Assembly (NCBI RefSeq): GCF_000183425.1
Contig: NC_014759.1
Span: 3,193,001 to 3,257,000 of the forward strand
DNA: 64,000 nucleotides
Source of the DNA: Marivirga tractuosa DSM 4126
GTDB lineage: Bacteria > Bacteroidota > Bacteroidia > Cytophagales > Cyclobacteriaceae
Reading direction: 5' to 3'
Shown: one piece after another, positions 47,639 through 56,276 of the stretch
Layout: each line of letters starts with the position of its first letter
How positions within the stretch are numbered: the stretch's first letter is position 1
Notes under the pieces: generated by a model
Database searches by the model: none
Told to the model about the DNA's origin: nothing
The model's input: the letters and a program-made list of their open reading frames with translations, nothing else
Translations under genes and position numbers: made by a program

Positions 47639-48880
47639 ATGCAACGACTACTTTATTTTTTACCTATTCTGTTTCTAGCAGCTTGTGACTTTGAATCTGA
47701 GGTGGCAGATAGAAGCAATGCCAGTTGGCAAAACATCGAAAAAGATTTGCAAACGGCTTTAATTATGGCAAGTGATGGCGATACAATCAATATACCAGAA
47801 GGCTACTTCAAGTTTACCAAAAGCTTATTGCTAGATGAGAAATCTAATATTGTATTCAAAGGCGCTGGAATCGATAGGACTGTTTTATCCTTCAAAAATC
47901 AACAAGAGGGAGCCGAAGGTCTGAAAATAGCAGATTGTAAGAATATTTTATTGGAAGGGTTCACCATTGAAGATGCTGCTGGGGATAATATTAAGGTAAC
48001 GGACACGGACGGCATCACTTTCAGAAAAGTGAAGGCTCAATGGACTGGTAAAGTAAGTGAGAAGAATGGAGCTTACGCACTTTATCCGGTGCTATGTAAA
48101 AATGTCCTGATCGAGAATTGCATTGCCATTGGTTCTTCGGATGCAGGTATTTATGTCGGGCAATCTGATTCCGTGATTATCCGAAATAATGAAGCCTATC
48201 AGAATGTAGCGGGTATTGAAAGTGAAAATTCCAATTTTGTGGAGATATATGAAAATATCGCCATCAATAATACAGGTGGAATATTAGTTTTTGATCTACC
48301 AGGTTTAACTCAATATGGAGAAAACATTAAGGTTTATAACAATGTAGTGAAAGAAAATAACCATAGAAATTTCGCTCCTGAAGGAAACATTGTGGGCGTT
48401 GTTCCCCCAGGTACAGGTATTATGCTTTTGGCCACAAGGAATGTAGAAGTGTACAAAAACGAGATCAGGGATAATCGTTCAGCAGGGATTGCTATTATTA
48501 GTTATGAACTAGTCGCTGCAATCAGTGAGGAAGAAACTGAGGAGGCCAATGAAGAGCAGGCAGGTTCTGCTCAGAGAGTAAACAGTAATTATGATTTAGA
48601 TAAAAACTATAATCCTTTTCCATGGGAAATCAGCATTCATAGCAATGTGATTAAAAACGATAAATGGTTTGCCACTTTTCAACATGATTTTGGATTGCTA
48701 TTCAACTATACTTATCCGTTCAATCCACCAGATATTATCTTTGATGGATTCATAGCGGAAGGCAAAAGTCCAAAAGATATTCTATGTATAGATCAGAAGG
48801 ATGTGCATTTTGTCAACTTAGATGCACCCAACGAATTAGAGAATATGAATGAAAACTTGGATGAATTTGTTTGCGATTAA
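47639..48880 (+). CDS. Lipoprotein with parallel beta-helix (TIGR03805-like)
   Basis: A 413-residue lipoprotein (lipobox FLAAC). After ASDGDTINIPEGYFKFTKSLLLDEKSNIVFKGAGIDRT the chain forms a right-handed beta-helix of short N-rich turns (KNILLEGFTIEDAAGDNIKVTDTDGITF, SDSVIIRNNEAYQNVAGIESENSNFVEIYEN). It is followed immediately by a diheme cytochrome lipoprotein; the start of that gene is two bases after this stop. The pairing matches what I recall for the TIGR03805/TIGR03806 families, described as regular gene neighbours of unknown function. Confidence 0.8.
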   Translation: MQRLLYFLPILFLAACDFESEVADRSNASWQNIEKDLQTALIMASDGDTINIPEGYFKFTKSLLLDEKSNIVFKGAGIDRTVLSFKNQQEGAEGLKIADCKNILLEGFTIEDAAGDNIKVTDTDGITFRKVKAQWTGKVSEKNGAYALYPVLCKNVLIENCIAIGSSDAGIYVGQSDSVIIRNNEAYQNVAGIESENSNFVEIYENIAINNTGGILVFDLPGLTQYGENIKVYNNVVKENNHRNFAPEGNIVGVVPPGTGIMLLATRNVEVYKNEIRDNRSAGIAIISYELVAAISEEETEEANEEQAGSAQRVNSNYDLDKNYNPFPWEISIHSNVIKNDKWFATFQHDFGLLFNYTYPFNPPDIIFDGFIAEGKSPKDILCIDQKDVHFVNLDAPNELENMNENLDEFVCD

Positions 48881-48881
48881 A

Positions 48882-49967
48882 ATGAAAAACTCTTTACTCA
48901 TCATATTAGGTGTTGTCTTTTTACTTTCTTGCGCTAGTAAAAAAAATCAAAAGCAAGAAATCCAGGAAAGTACTCCATCCTCATTTAGCTTCACTTCCAA
49001 TAAAGCACTAGGAAAAGAAAAGCTTTCAGATTACGGCTTTTTCAAAGGTGAATTGTCAGATTTAGCTCCCAATGAAAATGTACATCCCTACAAATTAAAT
49101 TCAGCGCTCTTTTCGGATTATGCTCATAAAGCTCGTTTTGTGCAAATCCCAACTGGAAAAACCGCTGAATATCATCCAACAGAAGTAATGGAATTCCCAG
49201 TGGGCAGTATTTTAATTAAGAACTTCTATTATCCCAATGATTTTTCAAAGCCTGATGGCGAAAGAAGAATTTTAGAAACCAGATTACTCATTCATGAAGA
49301 AGAAGGCTGGAAAGCTTTGCCCTATGTTTGGAATGATGAACAAACGGAAGCTTTTTTGGAAGTAGCCGGAGCTACAAAAAGCGTAAGTTGGCGAGATACC
49401 GATGGCAACGTACAGAAAATCAACTACAGCATTCCTAATATGAACCAATGCCGAAGTTGTCATTTAAAAGATGGTAAAATAATGCCTATAGGTCCATCAG
49501 CCAGGCAGCTCAACGGAGATTTTGATTATGCAGACAACGGAGAAATGAATCAATTGAAATATTGGCAAGCTCATGGATTATTATCGAATTTGCCGACAGA
49601 AAATTTACCCAATTTAGTGAACTATGAAAACGATTCTGAGCCTTTAGCTGATAGAGCTAGAGCATATCTCGAAATTAATTGTGGTCATTGCCACCGTCCT
49701 GAAGGTCCCGCCAAAAACTCTGCCTTGAACTTAATGGCTTCAGTCGATAATCCTGCAGCATGGGGAGTGGGGAAAACCCCAATAGCTGCTGGCAAAGGCT
49801 CAGGCGGATTGAAATATGATATCGTAAAGGGAAATGCAGATGAATCCATCTTAGCCTATCGTATGGAATCAACAGATCCTGGGATCATGATGCCTGAATT
49901 GGGACGGAAAATGGTTCATCAAGAAGGATTGGCTTTGGTTAAGCAGTGGATTAATGAAATGGAGTAA
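48882..49967 (+). CDS. Lipoprotein diheme c-type cytochrome (SO2930/TIGR03806-like)
   Basis: A 361-residue lipoprotein (lipobox LLSC, about residue 17). Two heme motifs: CRSCH in MNQCRSCHLKDGKIMPIGPSARQLNGDF and CGHCH in INCGHCHRPEGPAKNSALNL. I start at MKNSLLIILGV (48882) because an upstream in-frame ATG at 48849 lies inside the preceding gene and would spoil the signal peptide. The segment VNPYKLNSALFSDYAHKARFVQIPTG-like near 60-85 is the family's N-terminal domain. Together with the beta-helix protein it forms an uncharacterised surface pair, perhaps an oxidoreductase acting on a polymer or sugar; inference. Confidence 0.82.
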   Translation: MKNSLLIILGVVFLLSCASKKNQKQEIQESTPSSFSFTSNKALGKEKLSDYGFFKGELSDLAPNENVHPYKLNSALFSDYAHKARFVQIPTGKTAEYHPTEVMEFPVGSILIKNFYYPNDFSKPDGERRILETRLLIHEEEGWKALPYVWNDEQTEAFLEVAGATKSVSWRDTDGNVQKINYSIPNMNQCRSCHLKDGKIMPIGPSARQLNGDFDYADNGEMNQLKYWQAHGLLSNLPTENLPNLVNYENDSEPLADRARAYLEINCGHCHRPEGPAKNSALNLMASVDNPAAWGVGKTPIAAGKGSGGLKYDIVKGNADESILAYRMESTDPGIMMPELGRKMVHQEGLALVKQWINEME

Positions 49968-50035
49968 AAGTTGACAAGTTTTCAAGTTAAGGGGTTGTCA
50001 TGTTTTCAAGTTGAGCATATTGCTTAAAAAAGAAA
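49968..50035. repeat. Short direct repeat in a convergent gap
   Basis: TTGACAAGTTTTCAAGTT (near 49970) and TTGTCATGTTTTCAAGTT (near 49995) are near-identical 18-mers about 25 bases apart. No gene. Confidence 0.4.
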
Positions 50036-50067
50036 AGACATCAAAGTGGCAATGCACCCTGATGTCT
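50036..50067 (-). terminator. Rho-independent terminator of the Hdr-like operon
   Basis: AGACATCA / TGATGTCT, perfect 8-bp stem, with further GTGG...CACC-like pairing inside. On the minus strand it is followed by TTTCTTTTTT, 30 bases after the last gene's stop. Confidence 0.75.
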
Positions 50068-50097
50068 AATTACGTATAACTTAAAGCCTATAACTAA

Positions 50098-50895
50098 TCA
50101 AAGTCCTTCATTTTTAGCAATTAACTCTGCTAAATCAAAGACCTTTACATTATGCTCTCTTTCTTTGTTTTTCACACCATCCGTCATCATGGTCATGCAG
50201 AATGGACAACCAGCTGCAATCACTTCAGCTCCTGTATCTAAGGCTTCTTCGGTTCTTTCGATATTGATTTCTTTATTGCCTTTTTCAGCATCTTTGAACA
50301 TCTGCGCTCCACCAGCACCACAGCATAAACCTTTGGTTTTGCATCTTTTCATTTCTACTAATTCTGCATCTAAAGCCTTGATGACATCTCTAGGAGCTTC
50401 ATACACGCCATTTGCACGACCCAAATAGCAAGAGTCGTGGAAAGTGATCTTCCTTCCTTTAAATTCGCCACCATCTTTTAAAGTGACTTTTCCTTCATTG
50501 ATTAATCCTTGCAAGAATTGCGAATGGTGCACTACATCATAATTCCCTCCCAACTCAGGATATTCATTTTTAATGGTATTGAAGCAATGCGGACAGGCCG
50601 TTACAATTTTCTTGATGTTATAGCCATCCAAAACTTGAATATTACTCATGGCTTGCATTTGAAATAAGAACTCGTTTCCAGCTCTTCTGGCAGGATCTCC
50701 GGTGCAACTTTCTTCCGGTCCTAAAACTGCAAAATTAATTCCTACTTTATTTAGGATTTTGGTAAATGCAATAGTTACAGCTTTGTAGCGGTCATCAAAT
50801 GAACCGGCACAGCCCACCCAAAAAAGCACCTCTGGAGCTTCTCCTTTGGCACTCATTTCTTGCATGGTTGGGACTTTATATGTTGAATCGCTCAT
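50098..50895 (-). CDS. CCG-domain iron-sulfur protein (HdrB/GlpC-like)
   Basis: A 265-residue cytoplasmic protein with two Cys-rich (CCG) domains: VGCAGSFDDR, VTACPHCFNTI, FHDSCYLGRANGVYE, KGLCCGAGGAQMF and AAGCPFCMTMM. Such domains carry a [4Fe-4S] or noncubane cluster in heterodisulfide reductase HdrB, LutA/LutE and GlpC. It is paired with a membrane ferredoxin-like partner 34 bases upstream on the same strand. The couple probably moves electrons between a soluble donor and menaquinone; the donor is unknown. Confidence 0.88.
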   Translation of the reverse strand: MSDSTYKVPTMQEMSAKGEAPEVLFWVGCAGSFDDRYKAVTIAFTKILNKVGINFAVLGPEESCTGDPARRAGNEFLFQMQAMSNIQVLDGYNIKKIVTACPHCFNTIKNEYPELGGNYDVVHHSQFLQGLINEGKVTLKDGGEFKGRKITFHDSCYLGRANGVYEAPRDVIKALDAELVEMKRCKTKGLCCGAGGAQMFKDAEKGNKEINIERTEEALDTGAEVIAAGCPFCMTMMTDGVKNKEREHNVKVFDLAELIAKNEGL

Positions 50896-50929
50896 AATAT
50901 CTTGATTTTAAATTATCGTTTCCTAAAAT

Positions 50930-52243
50930 TTATTTTTCTTCTTCTTTTAATTTATCAGCCCATTTGAATCGGTCGGTTGGAGGGAATTTCCAAGGAGCAA
51001 AGCTGGTTTCCACATTTTGGAACATTGCATTCCATGACTGCGGTGAACTGCTTTCTTCCATGGCCATATACCGTCTTCCTTGTAAAATAATATCCAAAGG
51101 ATTGATATTGATAGGGCAAGCTTCCACGCAGGCATTGCAACTCGTACAAGCATTTAATTCTTCTGCTGATATATAGTCATCACTAAATAATGGACTTCCT
51201 TCCTCTGCTTCTTTTCCGGCTTTGATATTGTCACCAATTTCGGTAATTCTGTCTCGCGTATCCATCATGATTTTCCTTGGAGAAAGTTTTTTGCCGGTAA
51301 TATTGGCAGGACATTCAGCCGTACACCTACCGCATTCTGTGCAAGCATATGCGTTCATCAAATTCACCCAAGTTAAGTCTGTAGCATCCTTGGCTCCTAA
51401 TCTTGCTACTTCAGCAGGAGGATCTCCTGCATCCATACCCAACATGCTTTTCACTTCAGTAGTCACCTCATCCATATTGTTCATTTTGCCTTGAGGGGTA
51501 ATCCTAGCAAAATAAGTGTTAGGAAATGCCATGAAGATGTGCAAGTGCTTAGAATAAGTTACATAAACAGCAAATGCTAAAATGCCTATGATATGGAACC
51601 ACCATGCGAAACGCTCAGTAAATACTAAAGCTTCTACGCTCATTCCTTCAAAAATTGGCATTAAAAAGCTGCTAAAGAAGAAACTTCCTGTTTGAACATA
51701 ATGATCGTCTTTTCCTTGCAATAGTTGATCAGTTGCGTTCATAGTCAAGATGGCAAACATCAAGATGATTTCAATTACCAAAATTAAATTACCATCTAAT
51801 TTAGGCCAGCCTTTCAATGATCGTAATCGTGGTACACTTAAAACATTTCTTCTCAGAAGGAAAGCCACACAAGAAACTAATACCAATACAGCCAAAAATT
51901 CAAATATGTTGATTGCTATAGTATAGGCATCACCTAAAAAGGGTGCAAAGATTCGGTGCGTTCCAGCAACTCCGTCAATAATAAATTCCAAGACTTCTAG
52001 GTTTATTACAAGGAATCCTACATAAATCATAAGGTGTAAGATAGCTGGGATTAATTTTTTGAACATTTTCTTTTGCCCAAAGGCAATAAGTAAAGTGTTT
52101 TTCCATCTTTGTCCTTTATTATCACTTCTATCAACCTCTTTTCCGAGATTGATATTTTTTTTAATGCTTCCTATTCTTTGTGCAAGAAAGTAACCAGCGA
52201 TCGCAAGTACCAGTAAGAAAGCGATTTGCGAGATGTATTCCAT
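50930..52243 (-). CDS. Membrane-bound 4Fe-4S protein (HdrC-like with membrane domain)
   Basis: A 437-residue protein. Five or six membrane helices in residues 1-270, then two [4Fe-4S] motifs: CTECGRCTAECPA (near 300) and CTSCNACVEACPI (near 365), with the HdrC-type DIILQGRRYMAMEES. The membrane part resembles a heme b/quinone-binding NarI-like unit (His-bearing helices such as AILHLMIYVGFL, WWFHIIGILAF, KHLHIFMAF). Works with the CCG protein downstream. Found widely in Bacteroidota. Confidence 0.88.
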   Translation of the reverse strand: MEYISQIAFLLVLAIAGYFLAQRIGSIKKNINLGKEVDRSDNKGQRWKNTLLIAFGQKKMFKKLIPAILHLMIYVGFLVINLEVLEFIIDGVAGTHRIFAPFLGDAYTIAINIFEFLAVLVLVSCVAFLLRRNVLSVPRLRSLKGWPKLDGNLILVIEIILMFAILTMNATDQLLQGKDDHYVQTGSFFFSSFLMPIFEGMSVEALVFTERFAWWFHIIGILAFAVYVTYSKHLHIFMAFPNTYFARITPQGKMNNMDEVTTEVKSMLGMDAGDPPAEVARLGAKDATDLTWVNLMNAYACTECGRCTAECPANITGKKLSPRKIMMDTRDRITEIGDNIKAGKEAEEGSPLFSDDYISAEELNACTSCNACVEACPININPLDIILQGRRYMAMEESSSPQSWNAMFQNVETSFAPWKFPPTDRFKWADKLKEEEK

Positions 52244-52316
52244 AGTTATTATTTAGTCGTTTAAAATTTTTTATTACATTTTTTTTAAAATCCTTTTGCA
52301 GGATAAAATTTTCACC

Positions 52317-52324
52317 TACTTTTG
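52317..52324 (+). promoter_or_regulatory. tRNA-Phe promoter
   Basis: TACTTTTG (TAnnTTTG) with TTTG at 52295-52298, an 18-base spacer, 14 bases before the tRNA. This is the clearest complete Bacteroidota promoter in the window and a reference for the others. Confidence 0.75.
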
Positions 52325-52338
52325 CACCACTCTATCAC

Positions 52339-52411
52339 GGTGCTGTAGCTCAGTTGGTAGAGCATCGGACTGAAAATCCGTGAGTCGGTGGTTCGAATCC
52401 ACTCAGCACCA
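52339..52411 (+). tRNA. tRNA-Phe (GAA)
   Basis: 73-base cloverleaf: acceptor GGTGCTG pairing with CAGCACC, D arm GCTCAGTTGGTAGAGC, anticodon arm CGGACTGAAAATCCG with anticodon GAA, and T arm GGTGGTTCGAATCCACT-type. The discriminator base is A and CCA is not encoded. Confidence 0.97.
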
Positions 52412-52412
52412 C

Positions 52413-52443
52413 AAGCCTTGCTTTCAGAAGCAAGGCTTTTTTT
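52413..52443 (+). terminator. Terminator of tRNA-Phe
   Basis: Perfect 11-bp stem AAGCCTTGCTT / AAGCAAGGCTT, loop TCAG, then a T tract. Confidence 0.9.
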
Positions 52444-52533
52444 ATGTCTTTTATGTGAATACTATTTGCTGTCATTATTTTTCTAAATTCTAATAAAGCT
52501 TACACTTGAAATTTAAAAATAATAGTTGAGTTT

Positions 52534-52561
52534 AAAAATAGTATGCATACATACTATTTTT
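52534..52561. promoter_or_regulatory. 12-bp-arm inverted repeat overlapping a promoter
   Basis: Arms AAAAATAGTATG (52534-52545) and CATACTATTTTT (52550-52561) with centre CATA. The right arm runs into the -7 element TATTTTTG (52555-52562). It resembles a TetR/MarR/PadR-type operator upstream of the sensor kinase, 88 bases before its start. Confidence 0.55.
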
Positions 52562-52648
52562 GTGGTAATTTAAAATCAATACAGATAAGCATTTACTTAC
52601 TAAATATGATTTAAAATATTACTTTAGTATTTATAAAACAACTATACA

Positions 52649-54070
52649 TTGATTAATCAATCTATTTTCGATCAATATTTTGAAAGCATACTCATAAGCT
52701 ATTCAGGTCAAGCAATTTGGAGTATTGGGTTAGCGCTTATTTTATGGTATTTTTTTAATTTATATGAACGAAAGCATTTGAAGCTCTGGTCTTTTAGCTG
52801 GCTTGCATTTGCTGCTTATGTTTTATTTTCATTGCTAACACTTTATTGTGCTAAGAATCAAGATATCGGGCCGTTCTGGCAGAATGTCTTTACGTTCTTG
52901 TTTCAAATCGCAGGTTTAATGCAGGTAGTTTGGCTTTTGCAAGGTACCTTTCATCTCATCCACAGAAAAACCTTAAGCTTAAAGCAGGAATATCTTCAAT
53001 ATACTTTGGTGGTTCTTTTAGCGCTCCTCGGTTCACTATTATTCTTATTTGAGCAAGAGGGAGGATATGTTTATTCCCTTTTAGTTCCTTTCTCTATCAA
53101 ATCATTAATTGTAGGAACGGCATTTGTTTTTGCAGGAATTCAAATTATGAGAATCGGAAGGAGAGACGCAGCTGTTGGTAAAAAGCTTTTATGGATTGCT
53201 TTTCTTTTATATGGTTTTGAAAATTTGAATTATGCTCTAGGAGGGATTCGTATGATTTTGGACGATAATTACATTGTTGATTTTGATAACACCCTGGGAG
53301 TCATTGATTTCTTGTTGCTTTCTTTTATAGGAATTGGAATGATTATATGGCTGCTGGAAGAGGAACGTTCAGCATTGGAAAAAACCAACAGAGAATTAGA
53401 TAGTTTTCTATACAGCACTTCTCATGATTTACGAGCTCCCGTAGCATCATTATTAGGCTTAATCAATATTGCTAAACATGATATTAAAGATGAATCAGGT
53501 CAACAATATGTCAAAATGATGGAGGAGCGAGTGAAGAAGCTCGATCATATTTTCGGTGATATTTTGAACTACTCTCGCAACATCAAAACAGAAATAAACC
53601 TCAAAACTTTTAGGTTGGGAGAAATGGTCGAAGATGTGATCACAGATGTTAAATTCAATCAAGGGGCAGATAGCATAAGGCTAGATTATGATGAGCAGAT
53701 TCACCATATCCTGAAAACTGATTATTATCAACTTAAAGTTGTGTTAGGGAATCTAATCTCCAATGCGGTTAAATATCATGATGCTAAAAAACCTGATCAA
53801 TATATTGCTGTTAGATTTGAGAGGCTGAGCAGAGACGTACATATTTCAGTAGAGGATAATGGAATTGGTATCGCCCCTGAAAGTCAGCATAAAGTATTCG
53901 ATATGTTTTACCGAGCAACGAGCGAAGCTGAAGGCTCTGGTTTAGGCTTGTTCATTGTTCAGCAAGCATTGGAAAAAATAAATGCTAGAATTACCTTGGT
54001 GTCAGAATTAGGCAAAGGTAGTATTTTTAAAGTGATCATTGAAAATGCAGGGGTGAAGTTGGATGATTAA
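52649..54070 (+). CDS. Membrane sensor histidine kinase
   Basis: A 473-residue kinase: seven or eight N-terminal membrane helices (about 20-230), a short coiled coil (EEERSALEKTNRELDS), HisKA with H-box STSHDLRAPVASLLGLINIA (His about 262) and HATPase_c with NLISNAVKYHD, DNGIGI and GSGLGLFIV. The start is a TTG at 52649; no upstream in-frame ATG is near and the next ATG would remove the first helices. There is no adjacent response regulator. Signal unknown. Confidence 0.88.
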   Translation: MINQSIFDQYFESILISYSGQAIWSIGLALILWYFFNLYERKHLKLWSFSWLAFAAYVLFSLLTLYCAKNQDIGPFWQNVFTFLFQIAGLMQVVWLLQGTFHLIHRKTLSLKQEYLQYTLVVLLALLGSLLFLFEQEGGYVYSLLVPFSIKSLIVGTAFVFAGIQIMRIGRRDAAVGKKLLWIAFLLYGFENLNYALGGIRMILDDNYIVDFDNTLGVIDFLLLSFIGIGMIIWLLEEERSALEKTNRELDSFLYSTSHDLRAPVASLLGLINIAKHDIKDESGQQYVKMMEERVKKLDHIFGDILNYSRNIKTEINLKTFRLGEMVEDVITDVKFNQGADSIRLDYDEQIHHILKTDYYQLKVVLGNLISNAVKYHDAKKPDQYIAVRFERLSRDVHISVEDNGIGIAPESQHKVFDMFYRATSEAEGSGLGLFIVQQALEKINARITLVSELGKGSIFKVIIENAGVKLDD

Positions 54071-54246
54071 GGCCAGCCCACAGCCCCCTAAATCCCTCAA
54101 AAGGGGACTTTTCGCACAGAATTTCTCTTGCTTTTCAAATCTTTAATTTTTCTACGATACAAACACAAACGGACACTTGCGCTATTGCATTATTATTTAT
54201 ACATGCTTATAGTTCAAGGGCCCGCTTCGACTAAAATATCTCACTC
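54071..54246. other. Convergent gap with a typical intergenic repeat fragment
   Basis: Contains CAGCCCCCTAAATCCC and AAAGGGGACTTTT (54076-54114), a CCCC/GGGG inverted repeat of the style scattered through Bacteroidota genomes. It resembles the fragment near 61619-61644. No gene. Confidence 0.45.
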
Positions 54247-55107
54247 TCACCTCAAATGCTTCAAATTAATTACTTCTTTTTCCTTTAAAAATCTCCATTT
54301 CCCTCTTGCTAAATCTTTTTTGGTGAGACCTGCAAAGGTGGTTCGATCTAATTTTACAACATCATAGCCCAAATGTTCGAAAGTTCTTCTGACAATTCGG
54401 TTGCGTCCCATTCTGATTTCCATACCTATGCTTTTAGCATCAGGAGTAAGGATGGCTAAATTATCCACTTTTACTTCCCCATCTTCCAAGGTAATGCCTT
54501 CTTGAATTTTCAGGAAATCTTCTTCAGTAATGGGCTTGTCCAGTTCAACTTGGTAGATTTTTTTGATCTTATGTTTAGGGTGGGTTAATTTTTTTGCAAG
54601 TTCTCCGTCATTGGTAAACAATAAAAGCCCAGTTGTATTTCGGTCTAACCTACCTACTGGATAAATGCGTTCATCACCAGCAGTAGCAATTAAATCCATT
54701 ACGGTTTTTCTGCCTTTTGGGTCGTCCATGGTGGTAATAAAGCCTTTTGGTTTGTTGAGCAATACATAAACCAGTTTCTCTCTCTTTATTGGTTTGCCTT
54801 CGAAAGCTACATCATCCATAGGCTTTACTTTAAAGCCTAATTCTGTAACCACTTTATTATTCACCTTCACTTTGCCATCAGCTATGTGCTTGTCAGCTTC
54901 TCTTCTTGAGCAAATGCCCGCATTTGAAATGAATTTATTCAAACGAATGCCTTCCTTAAGTTCCTTTTCTTTTACTTCGGCAGATTTAAGTTTTGAAACA
55001 TCATATTCAGGTGTTTCTGCTTTTCGCTGGCCGGATTTTTTTTGAGCCTGATGAGATTTCTGAGGTTTTTGTGGCTTATGACCTTTAGGAGACTTCTTAT
55101 TATGCAT
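54247..55107 (-). CDS. rluB: 23S rRNA pseudouridine synthase, RsuA/RluB family
   Basis: A 286-residue enzyme. Residues 1-50 are a Lys/Gln/Pro-rich basic extension (HKPQKPQKSHQAQKK) likely binding RNA; an S4 domain follows (IRLNKFISNAGICSRREADKHIADGKVKVN), then the catalytic domain with PVGRLDRNTTGLLLFTNDGELA (catalytic Asp in GRLD) and IRMGRNRIVRRTFEHLGYDV. It modifies 23S rRNA; assignment to RluB and not RluE/RsuA is by overall look. Confidence 0.88.
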   Translation of the reverse strand: MHNKKSPKGHKPQKPQKSHQAQKKSGQRKAETPEYDVSKLKSAEVKEKELKEGIRLNKFISNAGICSRREADKHIADGKVKVNNKVVTELGFKVKPMDDVAFEGKPIKREKLVYVLLNKPKGFITTMDDPKGRKTVMDLIATAGDERIYPVGRLDRNTTGLLLFTNDGELAKKLTHPKHKIKKIYQVELDKPITEEDFLKIQEGITLEDGEVKVDNLAILTPDAKSIGMEIRMGRNRIVRRTFEHLGYDVVKLDRTTFAGLTKKDLARGKWRFLKEKEVINLKHLR

Positions 55108-55180
55108 AGCAATGAAATTTATTAGCTGACCAACATTTGTCCGTCATTATTTCAATTACAAAACTACGCTTCTATTCTGA

Positions 55181-55744
55181 CTAATCCTCGTTTTCTTTCC
55201 CTATTTGGTTTTCATCTTGGGAAAAGTCTTTTGGAGTAGGCAAATCTTTCAAATCATTGATGCCGAAATATTCCATGAAATTTTGGCTAGTCCCATAGAG
55301 GATAGGTCTTCCGATTGCATCGGCTTTGCCTTTTATTTCAACCAATTCTTTTTCCAAGAGCTTTTGTACGGTATAATCGCAATTTACTCCTCTTATTTGC
55401 TCCATTTCCCCTTTGGTGATAGGCTGTTTGTATGCAATAATGGAAAGCGTTTCCAAAGCAGAAGTAGATAATCTTTTCTTGGATTGCTGCTTAAGCATGA
55501 TGCCGATACTAGCTTGATAGGCAGGTTTCGTCATAAACTGGTATCCACCTCCAACATGCTCCACCTGAAAAGAATATTCGTCTGATTCGTATTTTTTGAG
55601 GATTTTTTCTAGCGCCCCCTCAATATCTTCTTTTGGGACATCTGCTTCAAACATTTCAGACAAGCACTTCTGAATTTCTTGCAACTTCAAAGGTGAAGTT
55701 GCACAGAAAATCAGTGCCTCAATATGGTTAAGCAGAAAATCCAT
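55181..55744 (-). CDS. scpB: Segregation and condensation protein B
   Basis: A 187-residue protein with two winged-helix domains: HIEALIFCATSPLKLQEIQKCL at the start, and LSTSALETLSIIAYKQPITKGEMEQIRGVNCDYTVQKLLEKELVEIKGKADAIGRPILYGTS, the ScpB signature. It joins ScpA and SMC in chromosome compaction. Its start overlaps the stop of the DksA-like gene by one base. Confidence 0.95.
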   Translation of the reverse strand: MDFLLNHIEALIFCATSPLKLQEIQKCLSEMFEADVPKEDIEGALEKILKKYESDEYSFQVEHVGGGYQFMTKPAYQASIGIMLKQQSKKRLSTSALETLSIIAYKQPITKGEMEQIRGVNCDYTVQKLLEKELVEIKGKADAIGRPILYGTSQNFMEYFGINDLKDLPTPKDFSQDENQIGKENED

Positions 55745-56130
55745 TAATTATCTTGCGCTAACTTTGCTTCAATAGATTGAGTAGTGTGCGGAACAGCTCT
55801 TAATCTTTCTTTAGAAATTAATTTTCCTGTCACAGAACACACTCCATAAGTACCATTTTTAATTCTGACTAAAGCATTTTCCAAATTAATGATGAATTTC
55901 TGTTGACGTGCTGCCAACTGATTCATGCTTTCTTTTTCCATGGTGTCAGCACCATCTTCCAAAACTTTTACATTTCCTGAAGTACCATCTGTTCCTGAAT
56001 CTCCAGAACGGGTAATGGTAGATTTGATATACTTTAATTCTTCTTTGGCTTTATCTAATTTATTAGTGATTAGCTCTTCAAATTCTTTAAGCTCATCAGC
56101 ACTATATCGGGTTTTCTCCTTATCACTCAT
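55744..56130 (-). CDS. DksA/TraR-family protein lacking the zinc-finger Cys set
   Basis: A 128-residue protein with a long coiled coil (FEELITNKLDKAKEELKYIKSTI, and NQLAARQQKFIINLENALVRI) and the TraR/DksA C-terminal motif NGTYGVCSVTGKLISKERLRAVPHTTQSIEAK. Only one of the four zinc Cys remains (GVC). It should fold like DksA and reach into the RNA polymerase secondary channel, but without structural zinc. Such forms are common in Bacteroidota. Confidence 0.88.
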   Translation of the reverse strand: MSDKEKTRYSADELKEFEELITNKLDKAKEELKYIKSTITRSGDSGTDGTSGNVKVLEDGADTMEKESMNQLAARQQKFIINLENALVRIKNGTYGVCSVTGKLISKERLRAVPHTTQSIEAKLAQDN

Positions 56131-56276
56131 AACTATAATAGGTTAGTTTAATTGCGGCAAAAATAAATGCTTTCCTTGAAAACAAAAACTATTTAACGAA
56201 TAATTAAAGTGTTTTCTAAATGTTAACCAAAATTAAATCAATGGAATATTTTATTAATATTAGAATCGTCCAAATA

